Source: Gibbula magus
Lineage: Eukaryota; Mollusca; Gastropoda; Trochida; Trochidae
DNA: 64,000 bases
Assembly (NCBI GenBank): GCA_936450465.1
Contig: OW388290.1
Location: 24,789,457 to 24,853,456 of the forward strand
Reading direction: 5' to 3'
Shown here: positions 47,051-58,946 of the stretch, piece by piece
Numbering within the stretch: position 1 is the stretch's first letter
How the letters are laid out: each line of letters begins with the position of its first letter
Position numbers and translations under genes: made by a program
The notes under the pieces: generated by a model
Told to the model about the DNA's origin: nothing
The model's input: only the letters and a program-made list of their open reading frames with translations
The model's database searches: none

Positions 47051-49576
47051 CAATGCCTGATGGACAAACTAATCTCGTTGATGTTCACTTATATTTCAAA
47101 ACATGTTTTCTATGTTAAATAAAGTATAAAGAACACTGATTGTGAAGCCTTTTCGTCAACCAATGCTTACATATGTCACAAAGAGTTATAGAGATAACAC
47201 ACATTATATACTACTTATGGAAATGTTACAACAATGGAATGTATGACAAACATTTGAAAATGACAAGTACACAACAAAATGCATATACTCAGTATATTAT
47301 ACTATATGCTAATATTATATACTATAACTAATAATAGATAATCAACGACTATGGTGTCCTATTTTTAAGGTCTAAAGACTATTTTAAGCTTTATTTATAG
47401 CAATGCTGCTACATGGAGGTTAAATGATCTCGAATTTAAAGCCGCTTTCAAGATTAAAATAATAAAAAGCCTAAGCAAGAAGGGAAAAGACAAGGTGTCT
47501 GCAGTTAATGGTATATAGCAAATAAATGATAGCATAACGATTTGTTGTTTTATATTTAGTGTCCAAAATCTGTTAAACATCCATCTAAATAAGATGGTAT
47601 CTGGTAACTAGCCAATAGGGAAACAACTAAATAAAGTGTTTGATTAAGTGATATATATTGATATTATAACAGAACATTGATAGATAAGGTGTTTGATATT
47701 GAAGCCACTGGGACGAGAATGATTTGATAGTTCTCGTTTTCACAGTAAAGGTTTCTACTGGGTTTACGTTGGGTCAAAACAGTTGCACCCAACCTTGAAA
47801 TAGAGATTAATGGTCATGAATTCAACGAGTAGATTACCACATCAATCAAGATAAAACAGAGAATATGTGAAAGACAATAAATCGGCCAGATCATGTTAAA
47901 GAGAGGAGCTCTTGAAAATATTTCCCCAATGTTTGACTTTGCACCAGTACGTTCATTAACGTAATGTCATTTAAACAAAAAATAAACCAACAAAAATACA
48001 AATTGGATATTTTAGGCTCTTTCATCTTAGATAACAGTTGGTCAACAACAGTTACAATTCTTGTTCAAGCTTTTAAGATTACGTGATTATAACTCTTTTC
48101 CATTTAGAACCATTGCTTTGTATTTGTTCTTCTATTTTTTTGCAAATATGTCTATACACATTGGTAAGCAGAATGTATTGTTGTAAATGTTAAAATCCGT
48201 CATACATACATATATTTCATATACAGTGATGGATTGATAACAGTAAGATGCATATCAAGACAAAAAATACCAGTGGCGTATTTGAGATCTAAATTGAAAC
48301 CGAGGGTATTTTACATGTGTGCAGAATTATTTAAAAAAATATATTTCCTTTCTAGAGAAGCCCATAGTTTTCATCAAACAGATCTGTCATGATTTGACAA
48401 AAGTTATCTTGATCCCATTTTGTGACATAGACAAATCTTAATAGTAGTATCTAGATGCAAGAATACTGTCACTCCTTATATCATTAAACTATATAACGAT
48501 CCTCATATCACCATAATCTTTTCAACAAATTAATGTTTTAAAGCAGTATTTTTGAAAATAGCCGACTCCAAAATCTCTGAATTCGGTACCACTGTGTGGA
48601 CGAAGCTATTACGGGATACCACATCGATAAGATTACACACATGTAGCCAGATCAATTTAGGAATGCTATATTAGGTGAATCAATATCAAGTCATGAGGTC
48701 AGCCATCAATCAGCACAATGTAGCTGAAAATATGTTTAGGCAAGCAATAGCTCTGGAGATCTTGATATCAGTCAATTCCAAAAACATTCCATTACATAAC
48801 AAGGTTTTGCTAGTGTCACACATCTCTATAGTATCTTGCACAGACACAATACGTTTATATATATTTAATCATAAAGATTTGAACAGATTTTAATTTTTTT
48901 TTAAGATTGTCGCTCATAAAGTGTCGATTTTGATGGCGAGTTGTTAATAAAAATTTACTGTCTCTCATTTGATAAGAGTATATGTAGTCAATTGTCACTC
49001 AAACTATCCGTCAATGTATGTCCTTTTCTGATGACTTCAACTCATTTTACCCTTAACATTGTAAATTTAAAATTCGATCACTGGGCGTTAAGCTTGGACT
49101 AAATTAACAAATATGGAGGAAGAAAAAAAATGGTAAGTTATTTAGAACTAATAGGTCTTTATTATGATCAAATGCAGTCTCAACCAGTCATTAAAATTTT
49201 TCTATTGCAAAATATGTTATCATCATTGTTTGAATATTATCATTCATGAGGTATTGATTTTAATGGTGAGATGTGATTATAAATATGGACTGTCTGTCAT
49301 GTTTGATAATAAGAATATGTGTATGTAATGGTCACACCAGCTATTCGTGAAATGTATGTCCCTCTCTGATGCTAAATATAAACTATTTTCCACTAATTTT
49401 ACCCTGAAAATTGTTAATAACAAATGAGATCGATAGCTTTGAATAAAATAAACACATATTGAAGAAGAAAACATATCGGGAAGTTATTTAAATCTAATAG
49501 TTCCTTGTTATGATCAAATGAGGCTAATCATTCTTTATCATACACCATTTGCAATGTCTTCAAAAGGTTCACTTAC

Positions 49577-49668
49577 ATTGCCGATTTGGTTCTCAGTTGA
49601 CATTCAAATGCATAAGTTTTACCACTTTTACTGGCTATGATTACTCCTTCAGGGTTGTTGAAGACTTT
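49577..49668 (-). other. Candidate exon, copy i of U3, cut by an insertion
   Basis: The minus-strand frame VFNNPEGVIIASKSGKTYAF continues to ECQLRTKSA and a GTAAGT donor at 49,576-49,571. About a dozen substitutions separate it from the U2 copy, without indel or stop. The 5' part is separated by the 410-bp insertion at 49,669-50,078, so even if the exon was once real this copy is broken. Confidence 0.22.
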
Positions 49669-50078
49669 TTAAGAATTAACATCAAAATTTATGAAGTTCA
49701 TGGAGGTATAAACCTAAAAAAACTCTGCGAAGCGGATTTTAGCCAAGTTTGCACAGCATTATTTTACTTATGAATAAATATACTCGTACCTGATGTTTAA
49801 TTTTTGAAAAGGTTTCATTGTTGCAAATATACAAATTTGCAACAATTAGAGCTGTACTATTTACGTGTATGAAGACACCAAATATTATCCCCGCCGACAA
49901 GTGTTCATCAGACAATGAAAATGCACAACGCAACTAGCCATGAACCTTATGTCATGGGGGCGTGGCTAAATGTGATGTGACGTCACGAAATTAAGTTTAT
50001 GCAGGTATGAATCGAACCTCTGTGACAGTGTTCAGCGAATCAGATCCACGCAAAACAATTGCTATTTATTTATATCCG
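49669..50078. mobile_element. U3-specific insertion of about 410 bp, unknown
   Basis: U2 reads GTTGTTGAAGACTTTATCGG then AAAAAAGTAAATCTG. In U3 these halves are separated by about 410 bases. The insert has a perfect 12-bp hairpin (ATTGTTGCAAAT 49,817-49,828 with its complement 49,835-49,846, 6-base loop), GGGGCGTGGCTAAATGTGAT, a TGACGTCA site and a tRNA T-loop-like GAATCGAACCTC (about 50,009). It may be a SINE or MITE. Target duplication and ends could not be fixed. Confidence 0.5.
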
Positions 50079-50829
50079 AATAAAAGTAAATCTGTGTCTC
50101 ATGTGTATACCTTTACATTAGTGTAATTTTGGAAAAAACATGGATCAAGGCACATGCCCATGCTAACAAGAGCTATCGGGAGTCAATTCATAGCTTTTAT
50201 AAGTTGTTTCTCTTCAATTCCAAGTTTAGAACTTCCAAATGGTGGAAAATGATGATATCTACGTTTCACTGGTGACGAAATCCACTAAGGACAGTACTTA
50301 CTACTTTGTAATAAGAAAATTTGAATATTACTTTGAAATAAACCTTCAAGAAGGAAACAAATCTTGTTGATGTTTTACTTCTTATGGGTTTTTTTTAAAT
50401 ACAAAAAAGTAGAACAGTGATTAGAATCCTTACTCACCCTTTCAGTGTTGAATCCTTTTCATGTCATTTGTAAAAATACAAAGAGTTAGGCCTTACATTT
50501 TTAATTTCTGTTTCAGGGAACGAAATTGTTAGTTACATTCTAACCCCAAAAACTAGAAACGCCAACAAGTTTAAAAAAAAAGGCAAAATAAATCATCTAA
50601 ATATGGTGATTGTTCAACAAATCGATTTTGAGCCGTAAATACTATTTGAGTTCTGTTTATGGAAAAGGTTCCTAATGGAGTGCCGAATGGAACCTATTTC
50701 AATATCGACGACGAAGACAACATGTGATGCAAGCATCTCGACCCCAGAGCAGTCGTTCTTGACATTGGCCGAGGAGGCGAATGGCAATTTGTTATGTTTT
50801 TGATGCGCGTAAGTTTTACCTGTACATAA

Positions 50830-51168
50830 ATGACGGCCGATTATACCACTGTCGACTGCATCGAGGGCAGTCAGCCGATTAGTTCATGGTACCATTATCT
50901 CCTCACTGGTCCGAGAACAAACAACAACTTAGAAGGCTGGCACGGGCGACTGAAGAAAATCGTTCAGAAGGCACATCATAATATCTTTGAGTTGATTCGT
51001 TTCTTGCTGGATGAACAGAAAACTGCAGAAATTCACGCAATGCAATATGTTGTTGGACAACACCTCACTCCAAAAAAGAAGAAGTACCAGGATCTGAAGA
51101 GGAGACCTGGACGACCTGAAAGCCAGACTGGACTCAGACTAGACTGGAGTACCTTTATATATATGTAA
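50830..51168 (+). pseudogene. MULE transposase C-terminal fragment
   Basis: A 112-codon frame contains GPRTNNNLEGWHGRLKKIVQ followed by KAHHNIFELIRFLLDEQ. This is the conserved C-terminal region of animal Mutator-like (MULE) transposases often found with FLYWCH domains. The catalytic core upstream is absent. The sequence is missing at the matching place in U2 (about 36,705), so the fragment arrived in U3 after the split. The matching sequence resumes around TTTTACCATGGCTTACATG (51,421). Ends of the insertion are not clear. Confidence 0.7.
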
Positions 51169-52605
51169 GAACTAACATATGTAAATATGTAATAAAAGTT
51201 GTGTTTTTGATATGGTCAACAGGGAATGGTCAACGCCCCTCGAAAGTTGGAGCTGTTTATAGAATCGCGTATTGTTTAATGTAGATTGGGTTTAATTGGG
51301 AAGGGGCTATCGTTCGCCCAAAGACGAAAACGAAGTTCGCACAATGTTTATACATACCGACACATTTTGTCTTCATGCGAATAACCGTCTGGCAGTAAAA
51401 AACTCAAACACCATCATTGTTTTACCATGGCTTACATGTTCTACCAACATGAATAATAGGGCACAGGAAATACATACAGTCAAAATAGTGTACAAAAAAA
51501 AGACAGCGAACATTTTAAAAATGAACAAATGCCACTCGAATATAGATATGAGATGTGATAAACACATACATGATAAGTTATTGTAAATATAGCATTCAGT
51601 AGAAATCTGAAGAGTTATCAGCTGCGGAGAGATACACCAAATGTGCAAACATGTATCCGTTTTGATATAGCAACATGGCAAGCATATTCAGCTAGCCTTG
51701 CTTCTATAAATATTAAAAACTTTGTTGAGGAACGTTAACAGTATACAGCTTCTCTTAACTATTATCAATAGTGCATGAAGAGAGCCCGATGAAGACTACT
51801 GATAATATTTACCTTAAATTGATATAATATAGAACAGACTGAATCAAGAAATCGAAGGATATGTTCCTCTTTTGCTTCTGAAACACATTTGAAGATCAGA
51901 GGACCAGAAATCTGTACTTTGGGGTTTACAAATAGCTTTCACAAATAGAGTTCACTTTCATGTTTCTACCATATTTATTGAGTCATATCATCGTTTTTGT
52001 TAACATCTTTGATGTAGAGAGGCTTAACGAAAGTCAACAGCATCCCTCTCAGAAATACAGTTTGATCACAGCAAACTGTGTGAGAACTATTTGTTATGAA
52101 AGCAGAATTGATCATTTTTTAATTGATTATTGAGTTAGTTCACTGGTTTATTCCACGTTCATCAACAATGAAATCATGAAATCAAGCTACCAATATGCCT
52201 GCTTTACAGGGAAAACTGTATGTTTGCACCCTAATTCAGCTGAAACAAGCATGATAAAGCCTCCTTTATTCCATTATATTCTAGTAACAGCAAGAACTAT
52301 AGCCATTCATTATAGATAGATACATTCACAGGACGCAAATAAATGCAATTAGTAGTACTGTGGTAATGTAATGTGGTCAACTTGCAGTTGCAGATGAAAT
52401 AACTATGTCCTAGCAAGAAGGGTTATGACGCCAATGCTGATGTCAGCCCTCTCTTTTACCCAATTCAATGCGACTGAAGTTGGCAAATTGACAAATATCC
52501 TAAAAGTATAAGCAGAGACTTATGGCATACTTTTATATTAATGTATGTCATAATAATACCGAACTATGTCTGTCCTGGCCGATATGATTGATTGATTTCT
52601 ATGTA

Positions 52606-53929
52606 ACGGATTATCTGCTCAGTACAGGTTAAGCCAAATACAGAACATGTAACTTGACTTTTACAGTTTACATAATAGCGTTGCCTTAATTCAAAACATT
52701 AGCAACCAATCGTGAAGGAAAACAAATCATAGAAGAAAAGTAGAAATGTGGCAAATTGAAATGAATGGTTTATTTTAGAAACTAAGGAAAAAGTGTGCAA
52801 AAAAGACAACCTCACTCACGAACGATAATTTTCATCTCATTTCAGTCTACTTATTGCTCAAAATCAACACAAAGCTAGTTAGTGAAAAGTAATTTCATAT
52901 ACCTTAACCTTGAGGAAATGATACGTTACGAAGCTAATCTTAAATAGTTTTGTTTTGGTAAATATATTGCACAATGAAATGAAAACTCTGAAATCAGAAA
53001 AAATGAAATTGTTGTTTATCAGAATTCAACAAATACAATTCTATGGATTAAAGCAATTAAGTCGCAATTCGTGACATCCATGTTGTAGTATTCTTACTTA
53101 TGTTCACAGTATTTGTTATAACAGGATTAAAGCCACATTAGGAGCAATATACATCTGTGCTGCATGGGGACTCATTCTTACACCTTCCGGCGTATCAGTT
53201 CTTCAATACAGTTATAATCGGTGGAATCCAGACAAGATTTAAATAGTCTTAATGCATTTGAATGGCATTTTAATGCAGCTATGGAAATTCAATCCAGATG
53301 AATAAAGGTACATTCAACTGCATTCTTCCATACCATTTTGGTTTTCCATTGAATGCGATAAGAATGTTTTCAGTTTAGTTTTGTATGTGGTTGGAATGGT
53401 TCAAATGTCGTCAGGATATTAAGAATGCAGTAAGAAAATTTCAATTATTTCAAGGTTTTTTTAAAGTATGTGGAAAGTTTTGAAACATTTTCAAAAGATT
53501 AGGTGTTACCACAAGAAAATTGGATTACAGTAAGATGCAGCAAGAAATTTTAAAAAGACTTACAAATTCTATGATTCTAAGTGTTTGCATTGCTTAAGCA
53601 TTCCGGCTAAGTTTGCCTCCAGGTAGTTAAAGAGGGGATTACAGTCATAATTTACACTCCTTTGTGAAAAAAGAAATGGTTGAAATAAAAATAGATAACT
53701 AATAAATTATTTTCAAAATATTAAAACGAATCAAAGCCATTTCGTTTTCAAATGTTGTTGATCATAAACGTATTATGCTCGTGCAATTTTACAAATAAAT
53801 ATGTGCCACTTGTTAGCCTTGTTAGTGTCAAGAAATGTTGTTGAAATTGACATATTGGCTAATTTAATATCCATATCTCTTGCTTGCCTTAAACATATTC
53901 TCAGCTTATATTACCTGTGCTGCTTGATG
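52606..53929. other. No gene seen
   Basis: Unit homology stops at about 52,605. The following AT-rich sequence has no long frame and no repeat that I can match elsewhere in the window. Confidence 0.5.
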
Positions 53930-54148
53930 GCTGATCTCACACCCTGGTATTGATTCAATTAATATTGCCTAATATTCCTGCCTTTATTGGGCTCGACGGC
54001 AATCTTATCAATGTGATGTAATGGCTTAGTATATATTAATATTATTCATTCCTATTGTATATCTTACTCATGTATCGCCATGAGCATGCATTAGTGTATG
54101 GAATGGCGCAATACAAATATTCAATATGATTATTATTATTAATAAACA
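53930..54148 (+). mobile_element. 3' end of an L2-like LINE or derived SINE
   Basis: GTGTATGGAATGGCGCAATAC followed by AAATATTCAATATG and (ATT)n resembles the GCGC-TATAAAT plus trinucleotide ending of L2-group elements, as in the complete 3' end at 15,260-15,298. No coding part is left. Confidence 0.45.
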
Positions 54149-54470
54149 TATTTTTACAGCACTATGGGATTCGACAGTCGAATAGTCACACAAATACCTG
54201 CTGATAATGATGATAATATGAGAGTGATAATTTTACTGACAGCATTGTTGATTGTTGAATATGCTATTTAAAGTTTCTACGTGGGATCATGTCAGGGAAA
54301 GACAGATGTTGTTTGTAAACTGTAGACTTGCCTCAACAAAATAAAAATAACACAATATATTGATTTCCAAAAGCAGCTCAGAATGTTTCTCTTTTTTAAT
54401 TTCGATCTCAAATGCGCCACTGGCCTATTGCAAAGTTTGTTTTAATATTCATTGAATTTGAATTTCATTA

Positions 54471-55880
54471 AGATAATTATAGCAGTTTTAATTAGGTCTT
54501 CAAGACAAAGTCATGAAGACCTATTGTTATTATCGTGTTTTCCTTTTTTAATTCATTATTTGTACCGAATTTTGTCCGCAGGATTCCCGCTTAACGGCTC
54601 GAGCGATTTACATGCAATTTGCCCTTTTAAGTCAAAACTTCAAACCTTAATAGCTCAAGAACTAATCAAGATATTTTCACAAAACTTTCACCAATATGTG
54701 TGCAACAACATTCACAAACGATTAGGTCTTTAGCGGTTTTCGGCCGTGATAATAGATATTTTGCTATTTTGAAAAAACTGAAAATGTTGTGCAATTTCGC
54801 AGTTTTGAGGGTATGCGTCTTCAAAAATCTTCTCCTAAATATGGGCAATACATAAGCTATGTGTGATAGGTAATCAGAAAGCTAATTTACTTTAGAACAA
54901 AGTTATTTTGTCAGATTTTTTAATTTTGACCTTGAATTCGAGTAATCTGCCCTTGAATATGGACCTCTTTCAAAAAGCGTTTTCGGTTGCAATTTCAAAG
55001 GGGTATAACTCTGTTACTAATGATCGTATGTCACACTTACTTATTGTCATCCTTTACTAATGACTAGTGTAACAATTCCATAACATATCATTGTGATATA
55101 AAAATTGATAGTTTGCGCACAATTAGGATTTTGAGATTTTTCGAGGGTATAGTCTTTGAAGAATTTGTGATCGCAAACCACTGAAGATACTAGCACCTTT
55201 ATTAGTTTAATCTGAAGAAGAGACGTCATTAATTAAGGACAATAATGTTCAAGAACGTATCTGTCATACTGTATGTGTGACAAGTCATAGAAGATTGTCA
55301 TTTTTCGAAAATAAAAAAACCATTTTCAGCAAAGTTGAAAGGGTCATTACTGCTTAACTTCTTACGCTATTGAAATTTCACTCAATCCTACGTATGAACA
55401 CAAATTCATCTATCAACAAATTTTCTATTGTCAACTTTCACCAAAAAGTTGATAGTTAAGCCTCGAACATCGCAAACGTTGTCTAGGGGTCCGAAATTGA
55501 GCATATTTTAAAGTATTTTCCTGAAAATCCAGAAGAAAATAACGCATTACATATGAATGCAATCTAAATGATGGTTACATCTACTTAAGTGTAAATTAAA
55601 GCACAACATTTTCTATACTACACTTTAGTATGAAAATATTAACCATTTTGTCTTAATCCTGAGAAACATCATGTAGGGGTTCATTAATAAGCGATTGTTC
55701 CATTTTCAGAGGGTCATTGTCTTTGGAGAATAGTTGTAAAATAACTATTGAAGATAGAGACATGTTTGACAGCTCATTTTAAAGCAGAGAAACTTGTGAA
55801 TAGTCGAAAGTCCAACATGGAGTTCAAGGTCAAGCAGAAGTCTTGAAGACCTAAGTATTGCCTTGGCAATCCTAGTTTAT
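54471..55880. mobile_element. 1.4-kb repeat with GGTCTTCAAGAC ends
   Basis: TAGGTCTTCAAGAC (54,493-54,506) is the exact reverse complement of 55,840-55,853. Looser similarity continues outwards (GCAGTTTTAAT against GCAATACT). At the left, AGGTCTTCA and TGAAGACCT (54,494-54,502, 54,514-54,522) form a 9-bp hairpin. The interior phrase ACCGAATTTTGTCCGCAGGA and CGGCTCGAGCGATTTACATG is, from memory, part of a dispersed repeat of marine invertebrates. No transposase is present. It could be a non-autonomous DNA element. The core end is itself near-palindromic, which weakens the inverted-repeat argument. Confidence 0.5.
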
Positions 55881-57106
55881 AAATATTATGGATTATATGG
55901 ATGTTATAGATTACTGCTACATACCATTACTCTATTAATGATAATGGATTGCATGATAGAAGTTAACAATAAAAGATAGAAATGGAGATATTTAAAAAAA
56001 AAAAGCTTGGCAATTAATCATCATTTCATGACGAATTGGTACAATTGTTTTGATCCCAGTAACCATAGTGGACACCTTTTTACTCTGAAAACAAGGACTA
56101 AATCAAATTCGTTTCGTCCCATTGGCTTCAATATTCAACACCTTATCCATCAATGTTCCCACCGTTTCTCAGCTGAAATTATAGTATCAATAACAACCAC
56201 TTAATCAATCAGTTTATTTTCCGTTTAACCAGTTTGTTAGTTTTCAGATACGGACTGTAGATATTAATGTAAAATATCTTTAGGGATATGAGCGTCTGCT
56301 TTCGAATAGTTATCTCATCATTTATTTGACATTTACTGTAATTTTCAGACCCATTGTCTTGTTTTTATTTGCCCCTGTCATGGTCGTAATCTGTCTAGTC
56401 TTATGTAATCTGTTGTCTTTCCTTAAAATATGGTCAATTATATTCTTTGCATTTTAGAGATTTACAAAAAAAATTAGAAATGAGATTTTAAATGTTAATT
56501 CTTGATTTTATTTTATTTTCTAGGCAAGAATGATAATGTCTAATGTTGAAGAACAACACGAAACAACCATAATTGATAGCTCGTCACCTATCCTTTACCT
56601 TAAAAAAACAAACTTTACCATGCTTTGATTGAACCAGTGTAATGACTTAAAATTAAAGACTTCGAATTCACAGATTTACAACAAGTCATATATGCAGGTT
56701 CAATGTTTATGGAAGCCGATAAATTCTGTTTAATGCCATTAATGCATTCATATGCATTTAAACATGAATTATTTATTGATCCTTAAGAATCGGTTATTGT
56801 TTGTTTAAATAAATATACACTAACTATCTCAACAGTAGGAAAATGCAAGTACGGTAAATACTACTTTCATCAATACATTGCAAATATTCAACATTTTGTT
56901 ACCATTGAGAACAGGTCAACTCCTCTATTGCAATGAACGTGACGTTTCTGTGTTAGTATACCACGTGACAGGGACTAAAGCTTTATACTCTGCTGGAAAT
57001 ATGGCAATGATCATGCCATTCAAAGTCCAAAATTTCTTCTCCTCCTTCTGCGGAGAACATATATAACTCTGATTCAACCTCTTGGTCTGAAAAACAAATA
57101 TAACCT
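55881..57106. other. No gene seen
   Basis: AT-rich sequence with several short frames (for example 56,007-56,204) and no family resemblance or shared repeat. Confidence 0.5.
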
Positions 57107-58115
57107 CATAGGCCATGGGCCGAGGACTGTTTTTGTTCATTTGAGGTCCAAGTTTTTGGTGAAGGGGAAAACTTTACTTTATATTGTAGAAAATGGTTAT
57201 TTTTCACAAAATATTCAATGTTTCACCAAAAACACTTGTTCATTAATTAATAAACAGCAATAGAAGGCCCTTGAGAAATATGCTATTTTCAACCAATCAG
57301 AGAGCAGCTAGGTCAGCCTGCCCGGTACAACAAAGATGGCCGCCCCCATTATAGATTGTGTGTCTGTCTGTTTGTGAGTCTTCAACTGATCAAATTGTGG
57401 CAATATCAGAAGTTTCCAGGGGCCATATATATGGGTATATTAAACAATGGCTACTTCTGGATGGAAAACAGAAAAATAATCATAATTTTGATTATTAACA
57501 CTGTGATACTACAGAATAATGTTCAGGGGAGAGGTTTTTTGGTCAATTTACGAGTTAGAAGAGCTACTAAAGTTATCTGAAGGGTGACATATGTTTGAAA
57601 TCAACTGGGTTTGTGGAGAAATGTATAGTTGATTGGTACGTGCGTTTATTTGTGAATGTCACCGATTCTTAGCGTACATTTTGACCTGAAGTTGAATGGG
57701 CCGCTTCCTTAGATCGGCAGTATGGCTGACATTGTTCCTTTATTCTTTTTATTTGATATAGGGTGTAGGGTTTTTGATTACCTTCATTTAACCTTCGTTT
57801 TACTTACAATATCGGGTTCCTGTTGAGAAAATGGATCATTTGCCCAAATTAAATGGTACACAAGTGAGAATTTTTTTTTAATTTTAATTTTAAAACTGTC
57901 TTCATGGCTATAACTAACAGTTAATTTGGTATTTGGGTAGAAAACATTTTTGATGATGGCATGTAAAACACTTTATCGGTAGTCAATTTTGTGGCCATTA
58001 ACATCAATCTGGTAACTTTTACTGACACCTATTATTATTTATCTTTGACAACAATAGACTGATGACATGTATATTTCTGTTTTGTATGTATATTCTATGT
58101 ATTTGAAATGAAATG

Positions 58116-58171
58116 GAATAACAAAAAAAAAAATAGACAAAAAAAGAAAGAAAGAAAAAGAAGAAAAAAAG
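58116..58171 (+). repeat. A-rich purine tract
   Basis: A stretch of A runs and GAAA repeats on the plus strand. It could be a SINE/LINE tail or simple low-complexity DNA. The 68-codon frame across it is not credible as a gene. Confidence 0.8.
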
Positions 58172-58429
58172 TATTCACACCTTTTGAAAAAACACACAGA
58201 ATTTTTTTTTTACCTTTAGCAATATCTGTCATATCTTCAAAAATGACAAACAATCCTGAGCAAACAATGTATTACGATTACATGATTATATTTTATATGC
58301 AAATACTAAGTTGAATTTTGTTGGGTGTTCATATTGACTCTATGCATATTATATCTACCTATCTACTGTCGATAAAACTGACGTGCAGATAAACTTTGCA
58401 AGCAGTAGAAACAAAAGTATGGGTCCCTC

Positions 58430-58900
58430 ATAAAATGGCTCCAGGTCTCACTTCTTTTCATGGAAACAAATCAAAATTTGAAAGTTTTGAAACATAAAAG
58501 GCCCATATTTTTAAAAAGGTATCTTGACCTTTTATGTTGGGAAATGAAAGAAACCTATCCCTCAATAAAAGTCCAGTTCGTTTCCATGAAAACACAATAC
58601 TTATATATTAAAAACAATTAACATGTCATAAGATACCACCTTTAATACTGATAACCACCTATTAAGTTTCAAAAAGATAACACAAACAGTTCTGCTCCGG
58701 AAATGAACTAATTCACAAGGTGGATAACACATATTAGGTTAAAAAAGATAAAAGATAAACCTTTTGTTTATATAAATTTCTTATGGAAACGAACCTGTCC
58801 CTGTGTCCAAATCCAAACCATTTCCATAGAAACTAAATTATTAATTTTAAAATCTTAAAATAAAAAAGGCATATGGATAATACACCTAAAGAGTTTCAGA
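58430..58900. repeat. Degenerate repeats with CATGGAAAC phrases
   Basis: The words AAATGGCTCCAGGTC, TTTCATGGAAACAAATC, CCATGAAAACAC, TTATGGAAACGAAC and TTCCATAGAAAC, together with AAGTTTCAAAAAGATAA, recur irregularly. I take it as old dispersed or tandem repeat material inside the inverted-repeat-bounded segment. Confidence 0.4.
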
Positions 58901-58911
58901 AAAATAAAATT

Positions 58912-58913
<2 letters not shown>

Positions 58914-58945
<32 letters not shown>
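58914..58945 (+). repeat. Uninterrupted poly-G run of 32
   Basis: Thirty-two consecutive G bases, then TGGGT. Such a run in AT-rich DNA could form a G-quadruplex, and its length in the assembly is unreliable. Confidence 0.95.

Positions 58946-58946
<1 letters not shown>

Larger units (their letters stand above)
39385..52605. repeat. Segmental duplication unit U3
   Basis: Aligns with U2 from TTATGGACGAGTTGTTAATG (about 39,388) to CTGTCCTGGCCGATATGATT (about 52,570), then similarity stops. The second g block and block k of U2 are not repeated after it, so the unit is truncated on the right. Private changes are a 1,252-bp tandem duplication (43,029-45,53x), a 410-bp insertion (49,669-50,078) and a MULE fragment (50,830-51,168 and flanks). 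It lacks the mariner of U2. Confidence 0.85.

Noticed and set aside
51232..51246. TCAACGCCCCTCGA resembles the mariner end TGAACGCCCCTCG
   Set aside because: A short match without a second end, a TA duplication or transposase sequence nearby; probably coincidence.
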